DNA of 22,122 nt from Oscillospiraceae bacterium (GCA_028708585.1 JAQVYO010000006.1:1-22122); one strand, 5' to 3'. Numbered from the stretch's first letter, positions 1 to 6,551 are shown. The notes: a model not told the origin generated them from the letters alone. Program-made: numbers and translations.

Positions 1-269
1 AGAGCGGATTCTCCCAGCACCGCGGTTTGCCATCCGTCCATTTTTTCCAGAAGCCCGCTGTCTTCCGGCAGGTAACCAAGCTCCGATTTGAGCATAGTTG
101 TTACCAGGCGGGGGCTGCTTCCCAGAAGCTGAAAGAAAGCCGTGCTTCTCCCTCCTCCTCCAGTACAGTAGACAAGTCCGAGAGCGGCGCCGGCCAGAAG
201 AAGGGCAAATAGCCGGCGAAGCCCCCGCCGCATCTTGTCCTTCTGCTTATTTGAACGCCTTGTCTCCAT
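1..269 (-). CDS. N-terminal part of a membrane-anchored or secreted protein (cut by window edge)
   Basis: An open frame starts with ATG at 269 on the minus strand and runs off the left edge, giving 89 residues. A GGAAGGGGG ribosome binding site sits about 8 nt before the ATG. The N-terminus is strongly basic (METRRSNKQKDKMRRGLRR) and is followed by a hydrophobic stretch at about residues 20-34, so it is a signal anchor or signal peptide. The Cys at residue 35 follows Tyr, so it is not a good lipobox. The rest looks like an extracytoplasmic domain containing LLGSSPRLVTTMLKSELGY. I do not recognise the family with confidence. A sporulation protein of the SpoIIP type (basic N-terminus, one membrane segment, extracytoplasmic hydrolase) would fit, but this is a guess. 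It lies downstream of gap in the same direction, separated from it by a strong hairpin. Confidence 0.65.
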   Translation of the reverse strand, partial: METRRSNKQKDKMRRGLRRLFALLLAGAALGLVYCTGGGGRSTAFFQLLGSSPRLVTTMLKSELGYLPEDSGLLEKMDGWQTAVLGESA

Positions 270-440
270 GGAAAAGCCCCCTTCCTGAACACCATCCTAT
301 GCGCTGAAAGGGGCGTTTATGAGCCTGTCCGAAAATATGCCGCTTGTTTTCCCCGAGGCCGCCCAAACAGAGCGCGGCCCCAAGGGCAAGCGGCGCGGTC
401 GGTCTAGGAGCAGAGCTGAGAAAGCGGGAATCAAATGCAG

Positions 441-479
441 CCGGGGCCGCCGCAAAGAAAGCATTTGCGGCGGCCCCGG
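441..479 (-). terminator. Hairpin terminator of the GAPDH gene
   Basis: A perfect 16-bp inverted repeat pairs 441-456 with 464-479 around a 7-nt loop, and almost all of the stem is G:C. It lies 46 nt beyond the gap stop codon on the minus strand. The following minus-strand sequence has only an interrupted T run (ATTTGATTCCC), so the stem is much stronger than the tract. Confidence 0.75.
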
Positions 480-524
480 CGAAACTATGTTCCGAAAAGG
501 AAGGCTGTGCCAATGGCCGGTATA

Positions 525-1535
525 TTATGGATGGTCCACGCGGTGCATGTGGACAATCAGATCCAGCAATTTGCTGGAATATCCAATTTCATTGTCATAC
601 CATGCAATCAGTTTCACAAAGTCATCGGAAAGAGAGATCCCCGCGGAGGCGTCAAAAATGCTGGTGCGCTCATCTCCTAGAAAATCGGATGAGACGACCG
701 GCTCTTCTGTGTATCCCATGATGCCGCTCATTTCATTGCCGCAGGCTTTTTTAATAGTATCGCAGATTTCACGATAGCTGGCGGGCCGTTCCAACCGGGC
801 GGTCAGGTCCACCACAGACACATCCAGCGTGGGGACGCGGAAGGCCATGCCTGTCAATTTGCCGTTTAAATCGGGGATTACCCTTCCAACAGCCTTGGCG
901 GCTCCTGTGGTGGAAGGGATGATGTTTCCGGAAGCGGCGCGGCCGCCGCGCCAGTCCCGTTTGGAAGAACCGTCTACTGATTTCTGAGTGGCGGTGATGG
1001 AATGAATCGTTGTCATAAGTCCCTGCCGGATGCCGAAATTGTCATGAATCACCTTGGCGAGAGGCGCAAGGCAGTTGGTAGTGCAGGAAGCGCCGGATAC
1101 GATGTTCATGGATGGCTCATATGTTTCGTTGTTGACGCCCATGACGAACATGGGAGCTTCAGAGGAAGGAGCGGAAATAACCACTTTTTTGGCGCCGGCG
1201 GAAAGATGGGCGGAAGCCAAATCCATCTTGGTAAATTTACCGGTTGCCTCTACAATATATTCCGCACCAACAGAGGCCCAGGGAATTTCGGCGGGATCAG
1301 GCTTGCGGAAAACGGGGATTTTTTTTCCGTTTACAATTAAAGCGTCCTTTGAAGCTTCTATCTCTCCATTGAACTGCCCATGCATGGTGTCATAGCGAAG
1401 CAGATAAGCCATGTATTCCGGTGTGGCGCTAGGGTAGTTGATACCGGCAAAATCAATGTTGTCCCGGCTAATACCATTGCGAAAAACCAGACGACCGATG
1501 CGGCCAAACCCGTTCAGGCCAATTTTGATACTCAA
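525..1535 (-). CDS. gap: Glyceraldehyde-3-phosphate dehydrogenase, type I
   Basis: The glycolytic enzyme that oxidises glyceraldehyde-3-phosphate to 1,3-bisphosphoglycerate in the cytoplasm; 336 residues, normal length. The N-terminal Rossmann motif GLNGFGRIGR and the catalytic motif SGASCTTNCLAP with its nucleophilic Cys are intact, as is the catalytic His of TTIHSITATQK. The sequence (DWRGGR, SVVDLTARLERPASY, GYTEEPVVSSDF) resembles the E. coli GapA/eukaryotic lineage more than the usual clostridial GapC. Residue 34, where NAD-dependent relatives have Asp (IND), is Tyr (INYP). The start is TTG at 1535, chosen because GGGAGGTAG lies 8 nt upstream and the protein then begins exactly at the family N-terminus. 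The gene is transcribed away from the redox cluster and is followed by the hairpin at 441-479. Confidence 0.97.
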   Translation of the reverse strand: MSIKIGLNGFGRIGRLVFRNGISRDNIDFAGINYPSATPEYMAYLLRYDTMHGQFNGEIEASKDALIVNGKKIPVFRKPDPAEIPWASVGAEYIVEATGKFTKMDLASAHLSAGAKKVVISAPSSEAPMFVMGVNNETYEPSMNIVSGASCTTNCLAPLAKVIHDNFGIRQGLMTTIHSITATQKSVDGSSKRDWRGGRAASGNIIPSTTGAAKAVGRVIPDLNGKLTGMAFRVPTLDVSVVDLTARLERPASYREICDTIKKACGNEMSGIMGYTEEPVVSSDFLGDERTSIFDASAGISLSDDFVKLIAWYDNEIGYSSKLLDLIVHMHRVDHP

Positions 1536-1573
1536 GTTCTTCTACCTCCCTAAGTTTTCTTCGCTGGTTCCCT

Positions 1574-1602
1574 ATTATATATGATGTAAAACTATTTTGA
1601 AA
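1574..1602 (-). promoter_or_regulatory. Probable sigma-A promoter of gap
   Basis: On the minus strand the -10 box TATAAT (1574-1579) has, 17 nt upstream, the weak -35 box TTTCAA (1597-1602). The predicted transcript would start about 30 nt before the TTG codon. The -10 is perfect and the -35 poor. Confidence 0.55.
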
Positions 1603-1639
1603 GCCCTTTATTTTATTTTTCTTACAGATTGCCAGTATA

Positions 1640-1654
1640 TGTGATTTAATCACA
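1640..1654. promoter_or_regulatory. CRP/FNR-like palindromic operator candidate
   Basis: The divergent gap/desulfoferrodoxin spacer contains TGTGATTTAATCACA, a perfect inverted repeat with 7-nt arms around one central base. It resembles Crp/Fnr-family half sites (TGTGA/TCACA), but the half-site spacing is 5 rather than the usual 6. It lies 38 nt upstream of the gap -35 box and 82 nt before the desulfoferrodoxin start codon. No regulator gene is nearby. Confidence 0.4.
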
Positions 1655-1736
1655 GAAAATGAAATGTTTTTGTTTTACCATATCTATAGTGTCAATATGA
1701 ATATCCCAAGGGGCCAATCAGAAAGGAGAATTTCAG

Positions 1737-2279
1737 ATGAAAGAAAGCCGAAAATTCTATTTTTGTGAACATTGTAAAAAAGTGATCAGCATCTTGGAGG
1801 ATCCGGGAGTCGATACCGTATGTTGCGGCGATGTGATGAAAGAGCTGGTCCCTCATACAAAAGAAGCTGGGAATGAAAAACATCTTCCTGTGGTTTCGCT
1901 TTCCGAAAAGTTTTTCCTTGACTGCGAAGGCATTGTGCATCCCATGCAGGAACTGGAAGACGGAAAGATTGACGTGGTATGTGAATTATCAACGGACAAA
2001 GAAGCTTTTTCCCGCCCCATGCAGGAAATTACCAAAACAGATCTTGCCGATGTGGCGGCCCAAGAGCAGAAGGTTACCGTGGATGTGGGCAGCGTTCCCC
2101 ACCCGATGACCCAAGAACATTCCATCCAGTGGGTATATCTGCAGACCAAAAACGGCGGGCAAAGAAAAATTTTCAAACCCGGCGACAAACCCCAGGCTGT
2201 CTTTGTTATGTACGATGACGAACCTGTGGCCGTGTTTTCCTATTGCAATCTGCATGGCCTTTGGAAGACCGAGCTGTAA
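1737..2279 (+). CDS. dfx: Desulfoferrodoxin / superoxide reductase with an internal insertion
   Basis: A superoxide reductase that reduces superoxide to H2O2 without making O2, part of anaerobe oxygen defence in the cytoplasm. The 180-residue protein has the N-terminal desulforedoxin-type Fe(Cys)4 centre (C10, C13, C29, C30). It also has the SOR centre: E47-K48-H49, H122 in PHPM, H128 in the EHSI motif, and C170/H173 in YCNLHG. Relative to the well-known Desulfovibrio numbering (H49, H69, H75, C116, H119), about 53 residues are inserted between H49 and the second His. The inserted part carries two related segments, VHPMQELEDGKIDVV and SRPMQEITKTDLADV. The GAAAGGAGA ribosome binding site lies before the ATG. 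It leads a run of three redox genes. Family assignment is secure; the role of the insertion is unknown. Confidence 0.93.
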   Translation: MKESRKFYFCEHCKKVISILEDPGVDTVCCGDVMKELVPHTKEAGNEKHLPVVSLSEKFFLDCEGIVHPMQELEDGKIDVVCELSTDKEAFSRPMQEITKTDLADVAAQEQKVTVDVGSVPHPMTQEHSIQWVYLQTKNGGQRKIFKPGDKPQAVFVMYDDEPVAVFSYCNLHGLWKTEL

Positions 2280-2429
2280 GATCTGCATATGCCGGAAAAG
2301 CGCCTGGCGGCGTAAGGGTTCTAAGGGTTCTGGGCAGCTGGGCGGGATCTTCCATTTGACCCAAACAGATATCTATCCTGCTTTTTGCGGACACGGGGCC
2401 GCTCATGGCGGCTTCCTGACAAAGCCTCT

Positions 2430-2471
2430 GCCCGGTAATCTGTTTTTTCGGATTGTCGGGCATATTTTTTT
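2430..2471 (+). terminator. Rho-independent terminator after the desulfoferrodoxin gene
   Basis: An 11-bp stem (2430-2440 with 2451-2461, including two G:U pairs) with a 10-nt loop is followed by AT and a run of seven T at 2465-2471. It lies about 150 nt past the desulfoferrodoxin stop, so the next gene probably has its own promoter. The rest of the 2280-2554 spacer shows nothing I can identify. Confidence 0.75.
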
Positions 2472-2554
2472 AATACGGCAGCCATAGGCGCATCCGGCTT
2501 GAGAAAAAGCCATTCGTCCGCCTGTCAGATGGAAAAGGGAAGAGGTCGATTCTA

Positions 2555-3001
2555 ATGCGAAAGTATAAAAACAGCCAGCTGATTGTCTATTGGTTTCCGG
2601 AATTGTGCGCACATCCCAGCATCTGCGTAAAGCTGCTGCCCAAAGTGTTTGATCCTGACCGGAGGCCCTGGGTGGATATTAATGCGGCGGAACCGGAAGA
2701 GATCATCCGGTGCATTGACCGGTGCCCCTCCGGCGCTCTGCAATATTCCCTTCCCGGGGGTTCTTCTGTGGATCCTGTGCTGGCCTCGGGAGCGGGGAAT
2801 ATCGGATATGCGAGAAAACATCCCGCCAGCGTGCGGATTCGGACCTGTGGAAAAGGCCCCATGACGGTGGAAGGGCCGGTGGAGATCCTGAATCGGACCG
2901 GAGAAATCCTGAAAACAGGGAGCAGGACGGTTTTGTGCTGCTGCGGCAGAAGTTGCAACAGTCCCTTCTGCGATGGGTCCCATAAAAAAACAAAAGCGTA
3001 A
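2555..3001 (+). CDS. YjdI-type [4Fe-4S] domain fused to a CDGSH iron-sulfur domain
   Basis: A 148-residue cytoplasmic iron-sulfur protein with two recognisable modules. Residues 10-64 match the divergent 4Fe-4S mono-cluster (YjdI/Fer4_19) family, with Cys at 18, 24, 53 and 57 and the typical DRCPSGALQY end. The C-terminus carries a CDGSH (mitoNEET-type) [2Fe-2S] motif whose probable ligands are C128, C130, C139 and H143 in FCDGSHKK. Such proteins are thought to act in electron transfer or cluster handling, but no reaction is established. An AAGAGG ribosome binding site lies 10 nt before the ATG. It sits between superoxide reductase and a rubredoxin-containing flavoprotein, which suggests a role in oxygen or redox stress. 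That role is inferred from the neighbours only. Confidence 0.9.
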   Translation: MRKYKNSQLIVYWFPELCAHPSICVKLLPKVFDPDRRPWVDINAAEPEEIIRCIDRCPSGALQYSLPGGSSVDPVLASGAGNIGYARKHPASVRIRTCGKGPMTVEGPVEILNRTGEILKTGSRTVLCCCGRSCNSPFCDGSHKKTKA

Positions 3002-3075
3002 AGCGCGGATCGGCAAAGAAGCGGGAGCATTTTCCGATTTTCCGGCGATGCGCTTTCTGCAAAGGAGGTACTACA

Positions 3076-3753
3076 ATGGATACAAAGGCACTGCACAAAA
3101 TTTCTTACGGATTGTATGTAGTGGGCAGCCGGCTGGACGGTAAAGATGCCGGCTGTATTGTCGATGCGTTTATTCAGTCTACTAGCGCCCCCGATCCGAC
3201 CGTGATTTTATGCAGCATTCAGCAAAATCAGACGAACGCGGCCATCAAACAAACGGGGGAATTTTCCATCTCCGTTTTGGGAACGGATGTTGACCCCTTC
3301 GTTATCGGCAATTTCGGGTTCCAGTCCGGAAGGGATGCGGACAAATGGGCGATGGTTCCCCGGAAACGGGCAGGCGAGTTGCCCATGCTGGAGAGTGCCG
3401 CTTCTTATCTGCGCTGCAAAGTTACCGGCATGAAAGAGTTGGCGACCCATACGGTATTCTTCTGCGACGTGGTGGACGCCTGGCAGGGCGAAGGCGAGCC
3501 GCTGACCTACGGCGCATATCAAAAAGACATGAAAGCCAAGGTGGCTGAAGCATTCCAGGCTCACAAAAACGGAGACAGGGTTCCGGAAGGCGGCAAAATG
3601 CCGAAAAGCGCGGATGCGTCTTCGGCGGAGGGAAAATGGGTTTGCAGCATTTGCGGATATGTGTATAACGGGGCAACGCCCTTTGAGCAGCTGCCGGACG
3701 ATTGGAAATGCCCCGTTTGTGGTCAGCCTAAGAGCGTATTTGTTCGGAAATAA
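3076..3753 (+). CDS. hrb: High-molecular-weight rubredoxin (flavin reductase-rubredoxin fusion)
   Basis: The 225-residue protein has an N-terminal flavin reductase-like FMN-binding domain (about residues 5-165), with motifs such as QSTSAPDPTVILCSIQQNQT and FSISVLG. A linker of about 20 residues follows, then a C-terminal rubredoxin domain. The rubredoxin Fe ligands are C190, C193, C212 and C215 (VCSICGYVYN and KCPVCG). The rubredoxin loop is shortened (VYNGATPFEQLPDDW), as is usual for Hrb proteins. In acetogens, Hrb passes electrons from NAD(P)H to the flavodiiron protein FprA, which reduces O2 or NO. No fprA is in this window. The start is supported by AAAGGAGG 9 nt before ATG. It follows the CDGSH gene by 74 nt and ends at a strong terminator. 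Confidence 0.93.
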   Translation: MDTKALHKISYGLYVVGSRLDGKDAGCIVDAFIQSTSAPDPTVILCSIQQNQTNAAIKQTGEFSISVLGTDVDPFVIGNFGFQSGRDADKWAMVPRKRAGELPMLESAASYLRCKVTGMKELATHTVFFCDVVDAWQGEGEPLTYGAYQKDMKAKVAEAFQAHKNGDRVPEGGKMPKSADASSAEGKWVCSICGYVYNGATPFEQLPDDWKCPVCGQPKSVFVRK

Positions 3754-3826
3754 CGAGAAATTGCAAGGAAAGGCGCCGGAGGGCAAAATTTCTTTTGCAG
3801 AATGACGGTTTGAAACGGTACATTGG

Positions 3827-3870
3827 GCGGGCGCATTTCTTCCAAAGCGGGGAGATGCGCCTGCTTTTTT
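3827..3870 (+). terminator. Rho-independent terminator after hrb
   Basis: A GC-rich stem pairs 3827-3843 with 3849-3864 (GCGGGCGCAT against ATGCGCCTGC at its base) and is followed by TTTTTT at 3865-3870. It closes the redox cluster and separates it from the ribosomal block. Confidence 0.85.
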
Positions 3871-3945
3871 GCGCATTGCGAAAGTTTGGGTGCGAAAAAG
3901 GACGGCGAAACCACGTTTTTATTTTAAAATTTTTAAAAAAAGTGA

Positions 3946-3974
3946 TTGACCGTATGCTTTTCTTATGATAAACT
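3946..3974 (+). promoter_or_regulatory. Sigma-A promoter of the rpmG-secE-nusG block
   Basis: The -35 box TTGACC (3946-3951) and -10 box TAAACT (3969-3974) are separated by 17 nt, with a TGA extended -10 directly before the -10. The same -10 form, TGA-TAAACT, recurs in the rplJ promoter at 6552-6581. This suggests a shared promoter style for translation genes. Confidence 0.8.
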
Positions 3975-3979
3975 ATTTT

Positions 3980-4163
3980 TACCTGTCGGAAGGGCTTTCT
4001 TTTTTTGCGCATTTTTATAATCTGAGAAAAAGGGAAGAAAGTCCGGGGTATTTTGCCGGTCAGGGAGGCAGCAGGGCGCGGACGTCCGCTGGAAAACTGG
4101 TTTTTCAAAACCAGTGTAAAAGGCGGCGAAGCGCGTCAAATATAAAAGGAGGTGCCGTTAAGT
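3980..4163 (+). other. Leader of the rpmG operon, with palindrome and small hairpin
   Basis: About 180 nt of untranslated leader separate the promoter from rpmG. It contains the 12-nt perfect palindrome GCGGACGTCCGC (4078-4089). A small hairpin follows, ACTGGTTT-TTCA-AAACCAGT at 4096-4115, without a T tract after it. I see no tRNA in it and no riboswitch that I recognise. Confidence 0.4.
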
Positions 4164-4313
4164 ATGCGCGTAAAGGTGACGCTCAGGTGCAATGAGTGCA
4201 AGCAGAGAAACTATAACACAATGAAGAATAAGAAAAACGACCCGGATCGACTGGTGATGAACAAATACTGCCCATTCTGCAGAAAGCACACGGTTCACAC
4301 GGAAACAAAGTGA
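4164..4313 (+). CDS. rpmG: 50S ribosomal protein L33
   Basis: A 49-residue ribosomal protein of the large subunit. The sequence MRVKVTLRCNECKQRNYNT is a typical L33 N-terminus. It carries two CxxC pairs (C9/C12 and C36/C39), so this is the zinc-binding C+ form rather than the zinc-independent form. The start has AAAGGAGGTG about 8 nt upstream. It is the first gene of the block that leads into secE and nusG, with 22 nt between the L33 stop and the secE start. Confidence 0.97.
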   Translation: MRVKVTLRCNECKQRNYNTMKNKKNDPDRLVMNKYCPFCRKHTVHTETK

Positions 4314-4335
4314 GCCATAAGGAAAGGATGCGCAA

Positions 4336-4635
4336 ATGGCTGAAAACGAAAAAAAAGAACTGAATGTGGGCGAGACTGCCAGTCTTCCAAAAAAGAAGAA
4401 GCAGCCGGGAAAGAAAAAGCCCAATGTTTTCGCAAGAGCCTGGCAGGGTCTGCGCCGCTGGTGCCGCGAAATGCGGAGCGAGCTGAAAAAGGTACAGTGG
4501 CCTACGGCAAAGGAAACTACCAACAATACGCTGACCGTAATTGCCTGCGTTTTTGTTGTAGGCGTGTTTATCTGGGCCTTTGACTGGTTGGCAGCCGGGG
4601 CAGCCAAAGCGCTCATCACTTTGGTACAAGGTTAG
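4336..4635 (+). CDS. secE: Preprotein translocase subunit SecE
   Basis: The small clamp-like subunit of the SecYEG protein-conducting channel in the cytoplasmic membrane; 99 residues. The N-terminal 45 residues are highly charged and Lys-rich (SLPKKKKQPGKKKPN). The conserved amphipathic segment ELKKVQWPTAKET (residues 49-61) then leads into a single membrane helix at about residues 63-88. This one-helix form is normal for Gram-positive bacteria. A GGAAAGGATG ribosome binding site precedes the ATG. The nusG ATG follows 10 nt after the stop, giving the conserved secE-nusG pair. Confidence 0.96.
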   Translation: MAENEKKELNVGETASLPKKKKQPGKKKPNVFARAWQGLRRWCREMRSELKKVQWPTAKETTNNTLTVIACVFVVGVFIWAFDWLAAGAAKALITLVQG

Positions 4636-4645
4636 GGGCGCAGGG

Positions 4646-5170
4646 ATGTCTGAGAATGCGAAATGGTATGTGGTGCATACCTATTCCGGGTATGAAAATA
4701 CGGTAGCGGCCACCATTGAGAAATATGTGGAGAACAGAAAACTCTACGATTTGATTTTGTCCGTCGAGGTCCCTGTAGAAACCGTAACCGAGGTTACGGA
4801 TACAGGCACAAAAACGGTGGAGCGGAAAGTATTCCCCGGATATGTTTTAATTAAAATGGTGCTTACTGATGAAAGCTGGCATTTGGTGCGCAATGTACGC
4901 GGTGTCACCGGCTTTGTTGGCTCCGGCAATAAAGCGATTCCTCTGACAGATGAGGAGATTGCCGCTATGGGCGTAGAAAAGCGGGAGGTCACGGTCAGCT
5001 ATCAGGTGGGCGACAATGTAAAAATTATAGACGGCGCCATGGAATCCTTCTTTGGCGTTGTGGACGAGATTGAACCGGATAAGAACAAAGTGCGGGTTGT
5101 GGTATCCATGTTTGGCCGGGAAATGCCGGTGGAACTGGAACTGGATCAGGTGGAGCCGCTTCCGCTTTGA
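4646..5170 (+). CDS. nusG: Transcription termination/antitermination protein NusG
   Basis: NusG binds RNA polymerase and modulates pausing and termination. The 174-residue protein starts at MSENAKWYVVHTYSGYENTV, the standard NusG beginning. The NGN domain covers residues 5-110 (including KVFPGYVLIKM and VRNVRGVTGFVG). The C-terminal KOW domain covers about 118-172 (VGDNVKIIDGAMESFFGVVDEI). An in-frame ATG 66 nt upstream lies inside secE and would add residues not found in the family, so the ATG at 4646 is chosen, with AGGGGCGCAGGG before it. Confidence 0.97.
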   Translation: MSENAKWYVVHTYSGYENTVAATIEKYVENRKLYDLILSVEVPVETVTEVTDTGTKTVERKVFPGYVLIKMVLTDESWHLVRNVRGVTGFVGSGNKAIPLTDEEIAAMGVEKREVTVSYQVGDNVKIIDGAMESFFGVVDEIEPDKNKVRVVVSMFGREMPVELELDQVEPLPL

Positions 5171-5261
5171 TTGTTTTGCGCCTTGAGTTCCCGGACTGGG
5201 TTTTCTTGCGTTCCGGAAACAGAGAAACAGACTCAAATTATGTATTTTGGAGGTGCTATCC

Positions 5262-5687
5262 ATGGCACAGAAAATAACGGGGTATATTAAGCTTCAGATT
5301 CCGGCCGGAAAGGCAACGCCGGCGCCCCCTGTGGGTCCGGCCCTGGGCCAGCACGGGATCAATATTCCCGCGTTTACCAAGGAGTTCAACGAGCGGACCA
5401 AAAATGAAATTGGCCTTGTGGTTCCCGTGGTCATCACGGTTTATGCCGACCGCTCCTTTAGTTTTATCACCAAGACGCCGCCTGCGGCTGTTCTGATCAA
5501 AAAGGCCTGCAACATCGAATCGGGTTCCGGCGTGCCCAATAAGACCAAGGTTGCCACCATCAGCAAAGAGGATGTGCGTAAAATCGCCGAACTGAAAATG
5601 CCGGACTTAAACGCGGCCAGCGTCGAGGCGGCCATGAGTATGATTGCCGGCACCGCCCGCAGCATGGGCGTTGCTGTGGGTGAGTAA
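5262..5687 (+). CDS. rplK: 50S ribosomal protein L11
   Basis: A 141-residue ribosomal protein of the GTPase-associated centre that binds the 23S rRNA thiostrepton region. The N-terminal MAQKITGYIKLQIPAGKATPAPPVGPALGQHG and the C-terminal AGTARSMGVAVG are diagnostic. The ATG at 5262 is chosen because TGGAGG lies 8 nt upstream; an in-frame TTG at 5247 would itself contain the ribosome binding site. Length equals the usual 141. The 91-nt gap after nusG contains a weak possible stem (5183-5188 with 5231-5236) but no clear promoter, so it is probably co-transcribed with nusG. Confidence 0.98.
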   Translation: MAQKITGYIKLQIPAGKATPAPPVGPALGQHGINIPAFTKEFNERTKNEIGLVVPVVITVYADRSFSFITKTPPAAVLIKKACNIESGSGVPNKTKVATISKEDVRKIAELKMPDLNAASVEAAMSMIAGTARSMGVAVGE

Positions 5688-5702
5688 ACAGCCCCTGCGC
5701 GG

Positions 5703-5732
5703 AGTGGGAGGATTCGTCCGATTATAACCACT
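5703..5732 (+). promoter_or_regulatory. Probable L1-binding autoregulatory hairpin before rplA
   Basis: A hairpin pairs AGTGG (5703-5707) with CCACT (5728-5732) and contains an inner GGA-TTCG-TCC stem-loop (5710-5719). The asymmetric internal region (GGGAGG opposite GATTATAA) resembles the L1 protein site that mimics 23S rRNA and lets L1 repress its own mRNA. A second hairpin (5734-5761, GCATAA/TTATGC core) lies between it and the rplA ribosome binding site. Confidence 0.6.
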
Positions 5733-5781
5733 AGGCGGTTGCATAAGGATGTTATGCCGCCTCATTAAAGGAGGATTTACA

Positions 5782-6474
5782 TTGTTCAGAGGCAAAAAAT
5801 ATAAAGAGAGCGCCAAACAGATTGACCGCAACATGCAGTATGATGCGGCGGATGCCCTGGATTTGGTTGTGAAAACAGCTCCCGCGAAGTTTGACGAGAC
5901 GGTAGAGCTTCATATAAAGCTGGGGGTTGACTCCCGTCATGCCGACCAGCAGGTGCGCGGCGCCATCGTGCTGCCTCACGGCACCGGCAAAAGCCGCCGG
6001 GTGCTGGTGTTTGCAAAAGGGCCAAAAGCGGATGAGGCAAAGGCCGCCGGAGCAGACTTCGTAGGCGCGGAGGACATGGTGGCCAAGATTCAGACGGAAA
6101 ATTTCTTTGATTACGATGTCGTTGTGGCAACACCGGATATGATGGGCGTTGTGGGCCGCTTGGGTAAGCTGCTGGGTCCCAAAGGACTCATGCCCTCTCC
6201 TAAAGCCGGTACCGTTTCCATGGATGTGACCAGGGCGGTGAACGAGATCAAAGCCGGTAAAATCGAATACCGTTTGGATAAAACCAATATCATTCATTGC
6301 CCCATCGGCAAGGTTTCTTTCGGCAAAAATAAACTCCTGGAGAACTATAATGTGCTGATGGGTGCCATCCTCAAGGCAAAGCCCGCCGCATCAAAGGGCC
6401 AGTATATTAGAAGCTGCGTGGCGGCCTCCACTATGGGCCCCGGCGTGAAAATCAACGCGGCCAAAACCGTCTGA
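5782..6474 (+). CDS. rplA: 50S ribosomal protein L1
   Basis: A 230-residue protein of the ribosomal L1 stalk that also binds its own mRNA as a repressor. Family motifs are FRGKKYKESAKQIDR at the N-terminus, KFDETVELHIKLGVD, the GRLGKLLGPKGLMPSPKAGT signature (about residues 122-141) and VAASTMGPGVKIN near the end. The start is TTG at 5782, with AAAGGAGG 7 nt upstream; the in-frame ATG at 5749 lies before that ribosome binding site and would give an atypical extension. It follows rplK as in most bacteria. Confidence 0.97.
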   Translation: MFRGKKYKESAKQIDRNMQYDAADALDLVVKTAPAKFDETVELHIKLGVDSRHADQQVRGAIVLPHGTGKSRRVLVFAKGPKADEAKAAGADFVGAEDMVAKIQTENFFDYDVVVATPDMMGVVGRLGKLLGPKGLMPSPKAGTVSMDVTRAVNEIKAGKIEYRLDKTNIIHCPIGKVSFGKNKLLENYNVLMGAILKAKPAASKGQYIRSCVAASTMGPGVKINAAKTV

Positions 6475-6551
6475 TATCTCCTTTTGCGTGCAGATGGCGG
6501 CTGTAAAGGGTTTGTGGCGGAGTGAAGCCGTCCGGATTGGATAAATTGTTC

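Noticed and set aside
247..777. Open frames on both strands across the gap 3' region and terminator
   Set aside because: They overlap the GC-rich hairpin or lie antisense to gap and lack ribosome binding sites and recognisable protein features.
4314..4335. tRNA-Trp between rpmG and secE, as in many Bacillota
   Set aside because: The spacer has only 22 nt, and no cloverleaf is visible there or in the rpmG leader.
5183..5236. Possible leader stem between nusG and rplK (TTGAGT with ACTCAA)
   Set aside because: Only 6 outer pairs with a long, poorly paired interior; not distinguishable from chance.
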